A stretch of DNA of 64,000 bases from Methylorubrum extorquens (lineage in GTDB: Bacteria > Pseudomonadota > Alphaproteobacteria > Rhizobiales > Beijerinckiaceae), in assembly GCF_024169925.1 (NCBI RefSeq), contig NZ_JALJXF010000001.1, positions 502,001 through 566,000 on the forward strand, given 5' to 3'. The notes below the pieces were generated by a model. It searched no databases. It was not told the origin of the DNA and saw nothing but the letters and a program-made list of their open reading frames with translations. Positions 28,485-37,334 of this stretch are shown here, piece after piece; within the stretch, counting starts at the first letter, position 1; each line of letters starts with the position of its first letter. The translations under genes and the position numbers were made by a program.

Positions 28485-28724
28485 TCAGGAGCGCTTCGGG
28501 TGCGACGCTTCACCCTCGGCCTTGCCGTGGGGCTCGCCGTTGTACTCGTCCGGCTTCGGATCGCCGTTCCAGCGGGGACCGACTAGGTTAGTGCCGGGCT
28601 CCGACACCCGCGCCCCGGAGGTCGCGAACGCCTGATAGGCAAACTTCTGATTGCTGGTGAGCGCGAACATCGCCAGCACCCCGAGGGCGATGGCGGCAAT
28701 CACGGCGGCGAGGAAGGCTTTCAT
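28485..28724 (-). CDS. Small membrane-anchored protein downstream of fdh3C
   Basis: 79 residues. One N-terminal transmembrane helix (MKAFLAAVIAAIALGVLAMF), then a polar tail rich in Gly, Pro and His (WNGDPKPDEYNG, KAEGEASHPKRS) that should face the periplasm. No family recognised. It follows fdh3C by about 97 bases in the same direction, past a possible terminator. Confidence 0.65.
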   Translation of the reverse strand: MKAFLAAVIAAIALGVLAMFALTSNQKFAYQAFATSGARVSEPGTNLVGPRWNGDPKPDEYNGEPHGKAEGEASHPKRS

Positions 28725-28785
28725 GGTCGTGTCTTCCCTGGAGGCATGAGCCTCGGTCAGCGCGGTTGGCCCTGTTGTTCAACGG

Positions 28786-28811
28786 TAAAGACCGGACCGC
28801 GCCGCCGGTCT
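28786..28811 (-). terminator. Possible terminator after fdh3C
   Basis: On the minus strand AGACCGG pairs with CCGGTCT around a GC-rich nine-base loop and runs into TTT. It lies ten bases past the fdh3C stop. Short stem, so it may only attenuate. Confidence 0.4.
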
Positions 28812-28821
28812 CCCCCTCTCA

Positions 28822-29859
28822 TCACTCCGCGGGTGCAGGATGGCCCTTGAGCTGCGGTCCGCTGCCGGTGCGCGCCTCCTCCCGCTCGACCCAGAGGTCA
28901 TGGTGCGCGCGCGCCCAGGCGAGATCGACCTTGCCGCTGCCCATGGCGTCGTAGGCGCCCTCCATGCCGAGCGTGCCGATGTAGATGTGGGCGAGGATGC
29001 CCGCAATGAACACGATTCCGATCACGGAGTGGATCACCTGCATCACCTGCATCCCGTTGATGTCGGTGAGCGCGAAGGGGAACAGCATCATCAGGCCGGT
29101 GGCGGCCATGGCCGCGCCGAAGCCGGCGACCATCCAGAACACACCCTTCTGACCGGCATTGAAGCGGGCGGCGTGGGGATGACCCTTGCCGATGAAGCCG
29201 CCGCCGGCCTTGATCCAGGCCCAATCGACCCGGTTCGGGATGTTGTCGCGGATCCAGAGGACGAACATGAAGGCCACGCCGAGCATGAACGGCCACGCGA
29301 GGTAAACGTGGCTGTACTTGGCCCATTGCGCGATGGCGCCGAACGCCTCCGGTCCGATCAGCGGCATCAGCAGCCGCTTGCCGAAGATGTAATTCAGGCC
29401 CGACAGCGACAGGATGATGAAGCACAAAGCCGTCATCCAGTGGGTGAAGCGCTCGAACGCGTTGAAGCGCAGGATCTTCTTTCCCGATTCCTGGCTGTGC
29501 TCCATCATGATCCGGCCGCGGAACAGGAAAAACGCGCCGAGCGCGGCCAGCATGCCGAGGATGGTGAGCGCACCGATCCACGGGAGCCAGCGTTCGCGGA
29601 AGTTCTGATACTCACGGCCCTGCGGCTGGATCAGGTTGGCCGACTTGCCGTCGGGAATCGAGACCCGGCCGCGGATCTTGGATTCCTGCTTGAACAGGAA
29701 TTCCTCATTGACCGAATCCGCGGTCGGCCGGGCGCCCATCGGGTTCTGGCCGTCGGCTTGGATCGGGTTCTGCGCCCACACCGGACCGAGGGCGCCGGGC
29801 ACCGCGAGGAGCATCGCCGCCAGAAGGAGGGTGCTGAGGAAGGTCGTCGCCCGCCGCAT
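28822..29859 (-). CDS. fdh3C: Formate dehydrogenase 3, cytochrome b556 (gamma) subunit
   Basis: 345 residues, much longer than E. coli FdoI (211). An N-terminal signal-like helix (about 8-29) and a ~60-residue periplasmic stretch precede a further membrane segment (WIGALTILGMLAALGAFFLF) and the usual four-helix di-heme cytochrome b. Heme-ligand histidines are visible in FERFTHWMTALC, YSHVYLAW, VIHSVIGIVFIAGILAHIYIG. It takes electrons from the beta subunit to quinone in the inner membrane. Last of the three structural genes. Confidence 0.93.
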   Translation of the reverse strand: MRRATTFLSTLLLAAMLLAVPGALGPVWAQNPIQADGQNPMGARPTADSVNEEFLFKQESKIRGRVSIPDGKSANLIQPQGREYQNFRERWLPWIGALTILGMLAALGAFFLFRGRIMMEHSQESGKKILRFNAFERFTHWMTALCFIILSLSGLNYIFGKRLLMPLIGPEAFGAIAQWAKYSHVYLAWPFMLGVAFMFVLWIRDNIPNRVDWAWIKAGGGFIGKGHPHAARFNAGQKGVFWMVAGFGAAMAATGLMMLFPFALTDINGMQVMQVIHSVIGIVFIAGILAHIYIGTLGMEGAYDAMGSGKVDLAWARAHHDLWVEREEARTGSGPQLKGHPAPAE

Positions 29860-29927
29860 CGGCGTTCCTTTCGAAGGGTAGTCACAGCTCGCGAGCGCGG
29901 ACCCGGATATCCGCGCTCGACACAGGC

Positions 29928-30524
29928 TCAGATCGCGACGGTCTCGCGGTAGGCCGTCTTCCAGCCCCAGGCGCCGGAGCCGTAGCCGCGCTTGATCACC
30001 CGCTGCTTGTAGATCTCGGCGATCATCTCGCCGTCGCCTGCGAGCAGCGCCTTGGTGGAGCACATCTCGGCGCAGAGCGGCAGCTTGCCTTCCGCGAGGC
30101 GGTTCGAGCCGTACTTCTCGTACTCGGCGGTCGAGAAATCGGGCTCGGGGCCGCCTGAGCAGTAGGTGCACTTGTCCATCTTGCCGCGCGAACCGAAGTT
30201 GCCGACGCGCGGATATTGCGGCGCGCCGAACGGGCAGGCGTAGAAGCAGTAGCCGCAGCCGATGCAGATGTCCTTGGAGTGCAGCACCACGGCATCGGCC
30301 GTGGTGTAGAAGCAGTTCACCGGGCACACCGCCGCGCAGGGTGCGTCGGTGCAGTGCATGCAGGCCATCGAGACTGAGCGCTCGCCGGGCTTGCCGTCGT
30401 TGAGGGTGACGACGCGGCGGCGATTGATGCCCCACGGCACCTCGTGCTCGTTCTTGCAGGCGGTGACGCAGGCGTTGCACTCGATGCAGCGATCCGCATC
30501 ACAGAGGAACTTCATCCGGGCCAT
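29928..30524 (-). CDS. fdh3B: Formate dehydrogenase 3, iron-sulfur (beta) subunit
   Basis: 198 residues. Four cubane [4Fe-4S] clusters are encoded by four Cys groups: CIECNACVTAC (13-23), CMHCTDAPCAAVCP (55-67), CIGCGYCFYACP (87-97) and CTYC plus CAEMC further on. Unlike E. coli FdoH it has no C-terminal membrane anchor, so it must dock directly on the long Fdh3C. No export signal of its own, consistent with Tat co-export with the alpha subunit. Confidence 0.95.
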   Translation of the reverse strand: MARMKFLCDADRCIECNACVTACKNEHEVPWGINRRRVVTLNDGKPGERSVSMACMHCTDAPCAAVCPVNCFYTTADAVVLHSKDICIGCGYCFYACPFGAPQYPRVGNFGSRGKMDKCTYCSGGPEPDFSTAEYEKYGSNRLAEGKLPLCAEMCSTKALLAGDGEMIAEIYKQRVIKRGYGSGAWGWKTAYRETVAI

Positions 30525-30537
30525 GGTTCGGTTCCTC

Positions 30538-33480
30538 TCAGGCCGCTGCGATCTGGCACAGGGTGCACTTCGTTTCCTGCATGCCCGTCACAGGATCGAA
30601 GCCGTAGGTCGTCACGGTGTTCACGCTCTCGCCGAGCACTACCGGGTCGGTGCCCTTCGGGTAGTAGTCGCGCATGTCCTTGCCCTGGTACCAACCGGAG
30701 AAGTGGAAGGGCATGAACGCCACGCCCTTTCCGACACGGTCGGTCACCAGCGCCTTCACCTTGGCCTTGGAGCTGTTCTCAGGCCCGCTCACCCAGACCC
30801 ACTGACCGTCCTTGATGCCGCGCGCAGCCGCATCCCCGGTGTTGATCTCGACGAACATGTCCTGTTGCAGCTCGGCGAGCCACGGGTTCGAACGGGTCTC
30901 CTCGCCGCCGCCCTCGTATTCCACAAGGCGACCGGAGGTGAGGATGATCGGGAAGTCCTTGGCGACGCCGCGGTCCACCACCGACTTCTGCACCGAGAAG
31001 CCGATATTCGGCATGCGCAACTGCCGCTCGTCGGGCCGGGTCGGGTACTTCGCCACGAGATCGGGGCGGGGCGAGTAGACCGGCTCGCGGTGCACCGGCA
31101 CCGGGTCGGGCAGGTTCCAGGCATTGGCCCGGGCTTTGCCGTTGCCGAAGGGCGAGACGCCGTGGTCGAGGCAGACGCGCTGGATGCCGCCCGAGAGGTC
31201 GGTCGCCCAGCTCACGGTGTCGGGCTTCTCGCCGCCGATCTTGAGGATCGTCGCGAGTTCGTCCGGGGTCAGATCCTTGTCCCAGCCCAGTTTCTTGAAC
31301 ACCCCGAAGGTGAACTCGGGATAGCCGTCCGTCAGGTCGGAGCCCTTCGAGAAGGAATTCTCGGCAAGCAAGGTCTGGCCGTTGCGCTCGGTTCCGAACC
31401 GCGCGCGGAAGCCGCCGCCGCCTTCCTTCACGTGGAGGCTCGTGTTGTACAGGATCGCCGAGCCTGGATGGCGCAGCTCCGGCTTGCCCCAGCACGGCCA
31501 GGGCAGGCCGTAGTAATCGCCGCCGACCTCCGGATCGTCCTTGGGCGCACGCAGCGTCACGAGGTCGAACTTGTGCTGGTTGCGCATATGCGCCTTCAAC
31601 CGCTCCGGCGACTGGCCGCAATAGCCCGTCGACCAGCCGCCGCGGTTGATCTCCCGCAGGATGTCTTCCGCATCGGGAATGCCGTCGACGACCTTGATGT
31701 TCTTGCAGAGCTTGTCGGCAAAGCCGAGCTTCTGCGCGAGACGGTAGAGGACTTCGTAGTCGTTCTTCGACTCGAAGGCCGGCTTCACGATCTGCTCGCC
31801 CCACTGGATCGAGCGGTTCGAGGCGGTGCGCGAGCCGTCCATCTCGAGCGAGGTGCAGATCGGCAGGAGGTAGGTGTTGTCCTGCCGGGCATCGAGCGCG
31901 GCGAAGGTGGTCGGGTGCGGGTCGGCGACGACCAGCAGCTCCAGCTTGTTCATGCCGTCGATGGCTTCGGGCATGCGGGTCACGGTGTTGCCGCCGTGGC
32001 CGAACACCATGAACGCCTTGATCGGGCTGCGCTGATCGACCTGCTCGGCCGGCAGGTTCACGGCATCGAACCAGCGGGTCGAAGTGATGCCGGGCGCCTC
32101 CATGTTCTCCTTGCGGGTGCGCGCCTTGCGGCCGCCCTTCGCCGGAACCTCATCGAAGCGCGATTGCAGCCAGTCGTACTCCACGTCCCAGACGCGGGCC
32201 CAGTGGCGCCAGCCGCCCTCGACGAGGCCGTAATAGAGCGGCAGCGACGTCACATCGAGGCCCAGATCCGTCGCGCCCTGCACGTTGGTGTGGCCGCGGA
32301 AGATGTTGGCGCCGGTGCCTGGCTTGCCGACATTGCCGGTGGCCAGACACAGGATGCACAGCGCGCGCACGTTGGCAGTGCCGACCGTGTGCTGGGTCGC
32401 GCCCATGCACCAGATCAAGGTGGCGGGCTTCTCCTTGGCGAACGTTTCCGCCACGCGCTTGAGCTGCTCGCCCGGCACGCCGGAGACCCGCTCGACCTCG
32501 TCGGGCGTCCACTTGGCGACTTCCTTGCGCACGTCGTCCATCGCGTAGACGCGTTGTGCAATGAACTCCTTGTCCTCCCAGCCATTCTGGAAGATGTGCC
32601 AGAGGATGCCCCACACCACCGGAATATCGGTGCCGGAGCGGATGCGCACGTATTCCGTGGCGTGCGCCGCGGTGCGGGTGAAGCGCGGATCGATAACGAT
32701 CATGTTTGCGCGGTTGATCTCCTTGCCCGACAGCACGTGCTGCAGGGAGACCGGGTGCGCTTCGGCGGGGTTGCCGCCGAGGATGATCATCGTCTTGGCG
32801 TTGCGGATGTCGTTGTAGGAATTGGTCTGGGCGCCGTAGCCCCAGGTGTTGGCCACGCCCGCCACCGTGGTCGAGTGGCAGATGCGCGCCTGATGGTCGA
32901 TCGAGTTCGTGCCCCACAGGGCGGCGAACTTGCGCATCAGGTAGGAGGCTTCGTTGGTGAACTTGGCCGAGCCCAGCCAGTACACCGAATCGGCGCCGTT
33001 CTTCTCGCGGATGGCGGCGAGCTTGTCGCCGATCTCCTCGTAGGCCTGATCCCACGAGATCCGCTTCCACTGCCCGCCTTCGAGCTTCATCGGGTACTTC
33101 AGGCGGCGGTCCGAGGAAACGAGTTCGCGGATCGCCGCGCCCTTGGCGCAGTGCGTGCCGCGGTTGATCGGGCTCGCATAGGACGGCTCCTGGCCGACCC
33201 AGACGCCGTTGACGACCTCAGCCGTCACCGTGCAGCCCACCGAGCAGTGGGTGCAGACGTTCTTCTTGATGACCGTGTCCGGTCCGACCGCCGAAGAGCC
33301 GGCGGCCTGTGCCTTGCGCACCGAGCCGAGCTGGATCGTGCCGGCGGCGGCGAGCGCGCCGGCCGTCAATCCGGACTTGCGGAGGAAGGCGCGGCGGTCG
33401 AGCACGCCCGCGGCGAGGCCGGCGGCGACGGCCTGGTGCTTGGTGCGAGCAGCGTCGCCGCTCTTGCGCTTGATCAGCAT
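30538..33480 (-). CDS. fdh3A: Formate dehydrogenase 3, molybdenum/tungsten catalytic (alpha) subunit
   Basis: 980 residues. Tat signal with DRRAFLRKSG (29-38) and a cut near KAQA (56-59), so the mature enzyme is periplasmic. One [4Fe-4S] cluster is bound by Cys76, Cys79, Cys83 and Cys111. The metal ligand position holds Cys201 (ARICHSTT) where E. coli FdnG/FdoG have selenocysteine. Bis-MGD binding blocks (ILGGNPAEAHP, MGATQHTVGT) and the C-terminal molybdopterin-binding domain (WVWVSGPENS) are present. It oxidises formate to CO2. Naming follows the M. extorquens Fdh3 set, which it matches in subunit make-up. Confidence 0.96.
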   Translation of the reverse strand: MLIKRKSGDAARTKHQAVAAGLAAGVLDRRAFLRKSGLTAGALAAAGTIQLGSVRKAQAAGSSAVGPDTVIKKNVCTHCSVGCTVTAEVVNGVWVGQEPSYASPINRGTHCAKGAAIRELVSSDRRLKYPMKLEGGQWKRISWDQAYEEIGDKLAAIREKNGADSVYWLGSAKFTNEASYLMRKFAALWGTNSIDHQARICHSTTVAGVANTWGYGAQTNSYNDIRNAKTMIILGGNPAEAHPVSLQHVLSGKEINRANMIVIDPRFTRTAAHATEYVRIRSGTDIPVVWGILWHIFQNGWEDKEFIAQRVYAMDDVRKEVAKWTPDEVERVSGVPGEQLKRVAETFAKEKPATLIWCMGATQHTVGTANVRALCILCLATGNVGKPGTGANIFRGHTNVQGATDLGLDVTSLPLYYGLVEGGWRHWARVWDVEYDWLQSRFDEVPAKGGRKARTRKENMEAPGITSTRWFDAVNLPAEQVDQRSPIKAFMVFGHGGNTVTRMPEAIDGMNKLELLVVADPHPTTFAALDARQDNTYLLPICTSLEMDGSRTASNRSIQWGEQIVKPAFESKNDYEVLYRLAQKLGFADKLCKNIKVVDGIPDAEDILREINRGGWSTGYCGQSPERLKAHMRNQHKFDLVTLRAPKDDPEVGGDYYGLPWPCWGKPELRHPGSAILYNTSLHVKEGGGGFRARFGTERNGQTLLAENSFSKGSDLTDGYPEFTFGVFKKLGWDKDLTPDELATILKIGGEKPDTVSWATDLSGGIQRVCLDHGVSPFGNGKARANAWNLPDPVPVHREPVYSPRPDLVAKYPTRPDERQLRMPNIGFSVQKSVVDRGVAKDFPIILTSGRLVEYEGGGEETRSNPWLAELQQDMFVEINTGDAAARGIKDGQWVWVSGPENSSKAKVKALVTDRVGKGVAFMPFHFSGWYQGKDMRDYYPKGTDPVVLGESVNTVTTYGFDPVTGMQETKCTLCQIAAA

Positions 33481-33487
33481 GGCAGCC

Positions 33488-33733
33488 TCACTTCGGACCG
33501 GTGGAAGCCGGATCGGTGTTCTTCTTGAGCGTCTCGTAGCCGTTGGTCCGGTAGAACGCCTTCACATGGTCGCTCTCCCGGTAACGGGCCTTGGTCTCGT
33601 CGTTACCCGGATCGTAGGCCTGCGCTTCGGTCGCCCCCATCGGCGAGGCGACGGCCGCCGCGGCGGCCACCGTGCTGCCGCCGAGCGCCCGAAAGAACTG
33701 GCGACGACCGAGCGTCTTCGGATCCTGTCGCAT
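33488..33733 (-). CDS. Small Tat-signal protein of formate dehydrogenase operons
   Basis: 81 residues. Twin-arginine signal GRRQFFRALGG near the start, an alanine-rich hydrophobic core, then a short basic mature part (KARYRESDHVKAFYRTNGYE). It ends seven bases before fdh3A. Proteins of this size and pattern are annotated as formate dehydrogenase region TAT target in proteobacteria. Function unknown; a periplasmic assembly partner or membrane-bound stabiliser is plausible. Confidence 0.85.
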   Translation of the reverse strand: MRQDPKTLGRRQFFRALGGSTVAAAAAVASPMGATEAQAYDPGNDETKARYRESDHVKAFYRTNGYETLKKNTDPASTGPK

Positions 33734-33809
33734 CACCCTCGTCTCCTCCGGCGGCTGCCTGCTTGGGGGCAACGCGCCTCGATTCCATTTGTCACGACGG
33801 AGAAGCCTT

Positions 33810-34445
33810 TCAGCCTTCCATGGCGAAGGCTTCCGCCTCGATCTCGATGAAGGCGCGGCCGAGCCCACCGACCGCGCGGTAGAACCGGCCCGCCTTCGCG
33901 TTCTCCAGGTCGGCGAAGAAACGGTCCGCCCAGGGCATGATGTGCCGGGCGAAGAAGCGCGCCTGCATGCCGGGCTCCGCCTCGAACCGCCCCGCCGCGA
34001 GCCCGGCCATCACCTCAAGGAGGATCGCGAGATGATCCTCCGGCTCGCTCATCGATTCGTCCCGCTCGATGCCGAGCGCGGAAAAATCCTCGCGCACGCG
34101 GGCGAGCGGACGCTCGTTGAGAAAGCCGGTGAGATAGTAGGAAGCGTATGGCAGGAGTTCGCCGCGGCCGACGCCGATGAACAGCGCGAAGTACTCGCGC
34201 TCGACCGTGTCCGTATCGGTCTCCGCCGCCGCACGGCGCAGGGCCGCGACCTGCCGGCCGAGAACCCCATCGCCCTCTTTCAGCCCGGCGAGTGCCGCGA
34301 GCAGCGCCGAACCCGGCGCCCGGCCGAGCAAGGCAGCCAGGAGGTCGTATTGCTGCGCGCGCAGGAGGTCGATGTCGTCCGCAACGCCGACGACCCCAGA
34401 CACCTCATCTCCCGGAAGTGCCATCACCGACGCGACCGAACTCAT
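33810..34445 (-). CDS. TorD/DmsD-family molybdoenzyme chaperone
   Basis: 211 residues, all-helical. The family shape is visible: LRAQQYDLLAALLGRAP at the start, the EYFALFIGVGRGELLPYASYYLTGF motif, and an E-P-x-D-H pocket (SEPEDHLAILLEVMAGL). These chaperones bind the Tat signal of the catalytic subunit and hold it until the cofactor is loaded. Its place between the accessory genes and fdh3A points to Fdh3A (and perhaps the small Tat protein) as client. Confidence 0.92.
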   Translation of the reverse strand: MSSVASVMALPGDEVSGVVGVADDIDLLRAQQYDLLAALLGRAPGSALLAALAGLKEGDGVLGRQVAALRRAAAETDTDTVEREYFALFIGVGRGELLPYASYYLTGFLNERPLARVREDFSALGIERDESMSEPEDHLAILLEVMAGLAAGRFEAEPGMQARFFARHIMPWADRFFADLENAKAGRFYRAVGGLGRAFIEIEAEAFAMEG

Positions 34446-34532
34446 CGTTTTCCTCGGGCCCGCCTGCAGGACCGCTTGTTTGGACCGATAATAAAAAGCG
34501 TTTTGCTTTGCCGCAATCGAAATGCGCGTGAA

Positions 34533-35237
34533 TTACGAGGGCATCGCACCACCATGGCGCCGCAGGCGGGGCCGGGGGAGGGTAGGCCGTACGACTTCCG
34601 GGGCGTCGATGTCGGCGGCCGCTGCCGGGGCGTGCATCTCCGGAGGCGATAGCGGCACAGGTTCGGTTGCGGTGTCGGGTTCAGCGGGCGCCGCACCGGC
34701 GATCTCCACGGGCTCGTCGGACGAAGCCATCGGCACCTCCTCCGGCTCCGTGCCCGGTTCCTCCTCGGTTGCCACGGGGACGCCGTCGATGATCCGCTTC
34801 AGCATCGCCTTCACGTCGTCGGTTGGCAGGAGCGGACCCATGCCCGGCACGCCGCCTGGCGTGTTCCAGTCATAGGCGTATTCTCGCGCCTCGCTGACGA
34901 AGTCGCGGATCGCCGGATCGAGCGACCACATCCGCCGCAGGGCCGCGTTGCGCAGGGCCGTCGGCACGCCGGCCTGGAGGAAGGCGGTGAGATCGGTCTC
35001 GGGCGTCAAGGCGTCGAGAGAGGGAAGTTTTGCCAGAAGATCATCCGGCCCCGCCTCCGCTTCGTTGCCGGTTAGGGCGACGGGCTGCAGCGCAGGTGAT
35101 TCTTCCCCAACCTGTGCTCCTGCGTCGAGAGCGGCTTCCGCCTCCGTCCCGTCCGTGATCGCGGGCGCAACAATCCGCTCGGTGGCGCGCATGGCCTCCT
35201 TGCGGCGGGCCCAGCGGGAGAGGAAGCTGCCGCTCAT
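34533..35237 (-). CDS. DUF3306 family protein
   Basis: 234 residues. Begins MSGSFLSRWARRKEAMR, the typical DUF3306 N-terminus, with the core LPSLDALTPETDLTAFLQ and PTALRNAALRRMWSLDPAIRDF followed by DWNTPGG; the C-terminal third is low-complexity and acidic/proline rich. Uncharacterised but restricted to formate dehydrogenase clusters as far as I know. It overlaps the DUF3305 gene by four bases. Confidence 0.88.
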   Translation of the reverse strand: MSGSFLSRWARRKEAMRATERIVAPAITDGTEAEAALDAGAQVGEESPALQPVALTGNEAEAGPDDLLAKLPSLDALTPETDLTAFLQAGVPTALRNAALRRMWSLDPAIRDFVSEAREYAYDWNTPGGVPGMGPLLPTDDVKAMLKRIIDGVPVATEEEPGTEPEEVPMASSDEPVEIAGAAPAEPDTATEPVPLSPPEMHAPAAAADIDAPEVVRPTLPRPRLRRHGGAMPS

Positions 35238-35752
35238 TCCGGTTTCCCCTGTGTGCCGGGCGCGCGGCGTGCCAGGGCCTCGGGGTCCGCCCGGTCGCGC
35301 TTCCGCTTCTCGAACTTGCGCTCGATGTGGAAGGCCTCGAAGAAGGCGAGCAGCTTGGCCTGCACCTCGGGCGGCATCGGCACCGCCTCGACGATCTCGC
35401 CGATGCCCTCGGCCATCGATTCGCCCTCGTAGGGATCGGCGGTCACGCTCGCCACTGTGTAGGTGTCCTCGGACGTGGCGTGCAGCGTGACCCAGAGCGA
35501 GGGGCGGCCGGAGACGAGGTTGTCGCGGTAATGCGCCGTCTCGGCGATGTGCAGCGTGACCTCGTGGGCGCCAGCGTAGAAGGTCGCCTCCTCCTCGGTC
35601 TCGGAGAGCTGGGTCCAGGGCGCGGTTTCGGGCGCCGCCGGCAGCGCCTCGACCGGCATCCAGGCATGGCTCGCCCACGGCCCCTTCAGGCGGCGGCGCG
35701 CCACGATGATGCCGACCTCGAAGCGGTCGTCCGGGATCTGTTCCGGTGTCAT
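35234..35752 (-). CDS. DUF3305 family protein
   Basis: 172 residues. Core FEVGIIVARRRLKGPWASHAW, then ATFYAGAHEVTLHIAETAHY and RPSLWVTLH, the DUF3305 pattern. No membrane segment; the C-terminal 35 residues are basic and charged. Translationally coupled to DUF3306 (ATGA). The pair is a standard accessory unit of alpha- and betaproteobacterial molybdenum formate dehydrogenases; role unknown. Confidence 0.88.
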   Translation of the reverse strand: MTPEQIPDDRFEVGIIVARRRLKGPWASHAWMPVEALPAAPETAPWTQLSETEEEATFYAGAHEVTLHIAETAHYRDNLVSGRPSLWVTLHATSEDTYTVASVTADPYEGESMAEGIGEIVEAVPMPPEVQAKLLAFFEAFHIERKFEKRKRDRADPEALARRAPGTQGKPE

Positions 35753-35760
35753 GTCCGACC

Positions 35761-36771
35761 TCACGCGGCGGCCCGGTCGGAGGCCAGCGGCAATCCGACG
35801 ACGAGGTTCTGTGGCTTGAACTGCACGGTCTTGTCCGGCGTCATGGCGAGCAGAAGATAGACCGGCCGCTCTCCGACCCGGGGATCGACGCGGGCCGGAT
35901 CGGCGAAGGTGAGGCTGAACACCGCGATCACCCGCTCGCGGGCAGCCTCGTCCAGCGTCTCGCCGCGCCAGAGCGCGTTGCCGATCCGCGTGCCCTCCGC
36001 ATCGAGCCCGACGAACCAGCGCCAGTCGGGATCCTCCAGCCGGTCGAGGGGCGTCACCGTCACCTCCGCGTTGAGGAGGTGGCGCACGAACGCCTCGATC
36101 GCCCGCGCCAGCCCCGCCCGGCTTCGGCCGCTTGTGCCGAGATTGAGCGCCATGGTGAAGGCGTCCGACCGGCTCCAGTAGGTCCAGGCGTTCTCCTCGT
36201 TCAGCACGTCGAGTTCGTTCGCCGCTTCCTTGCCGAGCATCGTCACCAACGGCGAGAGCGGCGCACCGCCCTCCCGCGCCTCGATCACCTCGGCGTCCGC
36301 CAGCAGCACCGCGCTCTCGTGCAGGCTGGCGCGCTGCGAGCGGAAGAACAGTTCGGCGGCGCGCAGCACGAACGGGTCCTCGCAAGCATCGAGCGCGTTG
36401 CGCAGGATGAGATGCACGAGCTGGGTGAGAAACAGCCCCGGCACGCCCTGCAACCCGCCGCGCACGAGGGCGAGATAGGCCGCCTCCACCGAGCGGGCCG
36501 TAAGCAGCAGCTCGCGGAAGGCGAGCATCACCTCCCAGTTCTCCCGCGCATCCGCGTCCGCGATTTCTCGGAGTTCGCTACTCGAGACCGGCCGGCGCGG
36601 ATCGGAAAGAAGGCCCGCGTGCAGCGCGCGTTCGGCCACGCAGGATTCCTCCGGCGGCACCAGTTCGGGGCGCGCGAGATAGGCGAGGATCAGCTCGTCC
36701 GTGACGGCGAGCCCGCCCCCTTCGGTGCGCTGCGTCAGGTGGTGGCCGCTCGATACCCAGAACTCGGTCAT
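35761..36771 (-). CDS. DUF6352-like protein of formate dehydrogenase clusters
   Basis: 336 residues, soluble and mostly helical. It opens MTEFWVSSGHHLTQR and contains GGLAVTDELILAYLARPEL, VRGGLQGVPGLFLTQLVH, ENAWTYWSRSDAFTMALNLG and GNALWRGETLDEAARERV. I associate this pattern with DUF6352 proteins encoded beside formate dehydrogenases in Hyphomicrobiales. No known catalytic motif. The ATG overlaps the DUF6505-like stop (ATGA), and the stop is eight bases before DUF3305. Confidence 0.75.
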   Translation of the reverse strand: MTEFWVSSGHHLTQRTEGGGLAVTDELILAYLARPELVPPEESCVAERALHAGLLSDPRRPVSSSELREIADADARENWEVMLAFRELLLTARSVEAAYLALVRGGLQGVPGLFLTQLVHLILRNALDACEDPFVLRAAELFFRSQRASLHESAVLLADAEVIEAREGGAPLSPLVTMLGKEAANELDVLNEENAWTYWSRSDAFTMALNLGTSGRSRAGLARAIEAFVRHLLNAEVTVTPLDRLEDPDWRWFVGLDAEGTRIGNALWRGETLDEAARERVIAVFSLTFADPARVDPRVGERPVYLLLAMTPDKTVQFKPQNLVVGLPLASDRAAA

Positions 36772-37334
36772 GCTCTCTCGGCCCCCGCGGAGGCGTTGCT
36801 CAGAAGTCCGACGAGGTCGGCCTGTTCGTCGGGCCCGTCCTCGTCGGTCTCGACGAAGTGGAAGGCGCGCCCGTGCAGCGGGTCGGCGCCGGGTACGCGC
36901 TGGTGCAGGGTGCGGAACTCCTCCGCGATCTCGCCGTCGCGCTCGCTCCGGTGCATCGCCACGACGCTGCCGACCGGCAGGTTGCACAGCGAGGCCGCGA
37001 CCTCGATCTCCTCGCGCGCCGCGGCGCGGGCCGCCTCGCGATTCGGTGCGCCGAAGCGCTCGTGGATGTGGCGGGCGAGATCCTCGACCGCCGCCGCGCG
37101 CTCGGCGTCGCTCGCCTCGCTGACGACGACGAGGGTCGAGAAGCCGAGCGAGCGCACGCCGACGAAGCCGGAGCGGAACGCCGCCCGCTCCTTGCCCGCG
37201 AGTGCGGAGAGGTCGGCATCGAAAAACAGGAACGAGCCCGTCACCGCCCACTCTCCGGCCTCGGCGGCCCGCGCGAAGACGAAGGTGTCAGAGGGGTCGA
37301 GCCGCAGGGTCCGCGGCAGCTTGCCCGCACTCAA
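36768..37334 (-). CDS. DUF6505-like protein
   Basis: 188 residues from a TTG at 37334 that overlaps the stop of the ligase-like gene (TTGA). Features: LPRTLRLDPSDTFVFARAAE near the start, EWAVTGSFLFFDADL and GFVGVRSLGFSTLVVVSEAS. No membrane helix or catalytic motif seen. I recognise it as the DUF6505-type gene that travels between the DUF6352 and biotin/lipoate-ligase-like genes. The rare TTG start with stop overlap implies tight translational coupling. Confidence 0.72.
   Translation of the reverse strand: MSAGKLPRTLRLDPSDTFVFARAAEAGEWAVTGSFLFFDADLSALAGKERAAFRSGFVGVRSLGFSTLVVVSEASDAERAAAVEDLARHIHERFGAPNREAARAAAREEIEVAASLCNLPVGSVVAMHRSERDGEIAEEFRTLHQRVPGADPLHGRAFHFVETDEDGPDEQADLVGLLSNASAGAERA

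Noticed and set aside
30349..33528. A 1059-codon open frame antisense to fdh3A
   Set aside because: It is the mirror of a highly biased GC-rich gene; its product is His/Arg/Val-rich with no motif, while the minus strand encodes a complete formate dehydrogenase.
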